20,137 nt of DNA from Spirogloea muscicola (taxonomy: Eukaryota > Streptophyta > Zygnematophyceae > Spirogloeales > Spirogloeaceae): assembly GCA_009602725.1 (NCBI GenBank), contig WELB01000123.1, positions 367,640-387,776 of the forward strand, read 5' to 3'. Position numbers and translations under genes: made by a program. Position 1 is the first letter of the stretch, and every line of letters starts with the position of its first letter. The notes beneath the pieces were generated by a model. The model did not search any database, was not told the DNA's origin, and worked only from the letters and a program-made list of their open reading frames with translations. This document shows, piece by piece, positions 20,129 through 20,137 of this stretch.

Positions 20129-20137
20129 ACGGCGAGC

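Overview
The window is nuclear DNA from a eukaryote, most likely a green alga (chlorophyte; a trebouxiophyte is a guess). Genes are cut into many short exons by spliceosomal introns of about 90-300 bp. Non-coding DNA carries CCG/CGG microsatellites. The products are plant- or alga-like: a cytosolic HSP90 ending in MEEVD, a hybrid histidine kinase with the architecture of plant cytokinin receptors, a two-domain ABC-F ATPase and a Lin0512-family protein. I saw no prokaryotic operon, phage, transposon, CRISPR array, rRNA or tRNA. All exon models were made by hand from family conservation plus splice sites; no search or transcript data were available.

Layout: (1) + strand, about 43-4530, HSP90 in 13 exons; its first exon has a reading-frame problem. 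(2) 4531-5244, convergent spacer. (3) - strand, 12008 down to 5245, CHASE-domain hybrid histidine kinase in 14 exons, modelled at 1222 aa. (4) 12009-14605, a GC-rich divergent spacer with CCG repeats and a strong G-quadruplex motif; it must hold the promoters and possibly first exons of both flanking genes. (5) + strand, about 14606-18495, ABC-F protein in 9 recognised exons, 5' end uncertain. (6) 18496-19195, convergent spacer. (7) - strand, 20060 down to 19196, the last three exons of a Lin0512-family gene whose 5' end lies outside the window.

The four genes alternate + - + - and have no obvious shared pathway. The kinase is the main point of interest. It has TM-CHASE-TM, HisKA with the [10 protein letters not shown] motif, a HATPase domain split by an insert of about 250 aa, and two receiver domains. 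The first receiver, degenerate in the plant receptors as I remember them, here keeps an Asp/Glu pair, a candidate phospho-Asp, a Thr and a Lys. Two HSP90 introns are unambiguously GC-AG, and a third GC-AG intron is the best fit in the kinase gene.
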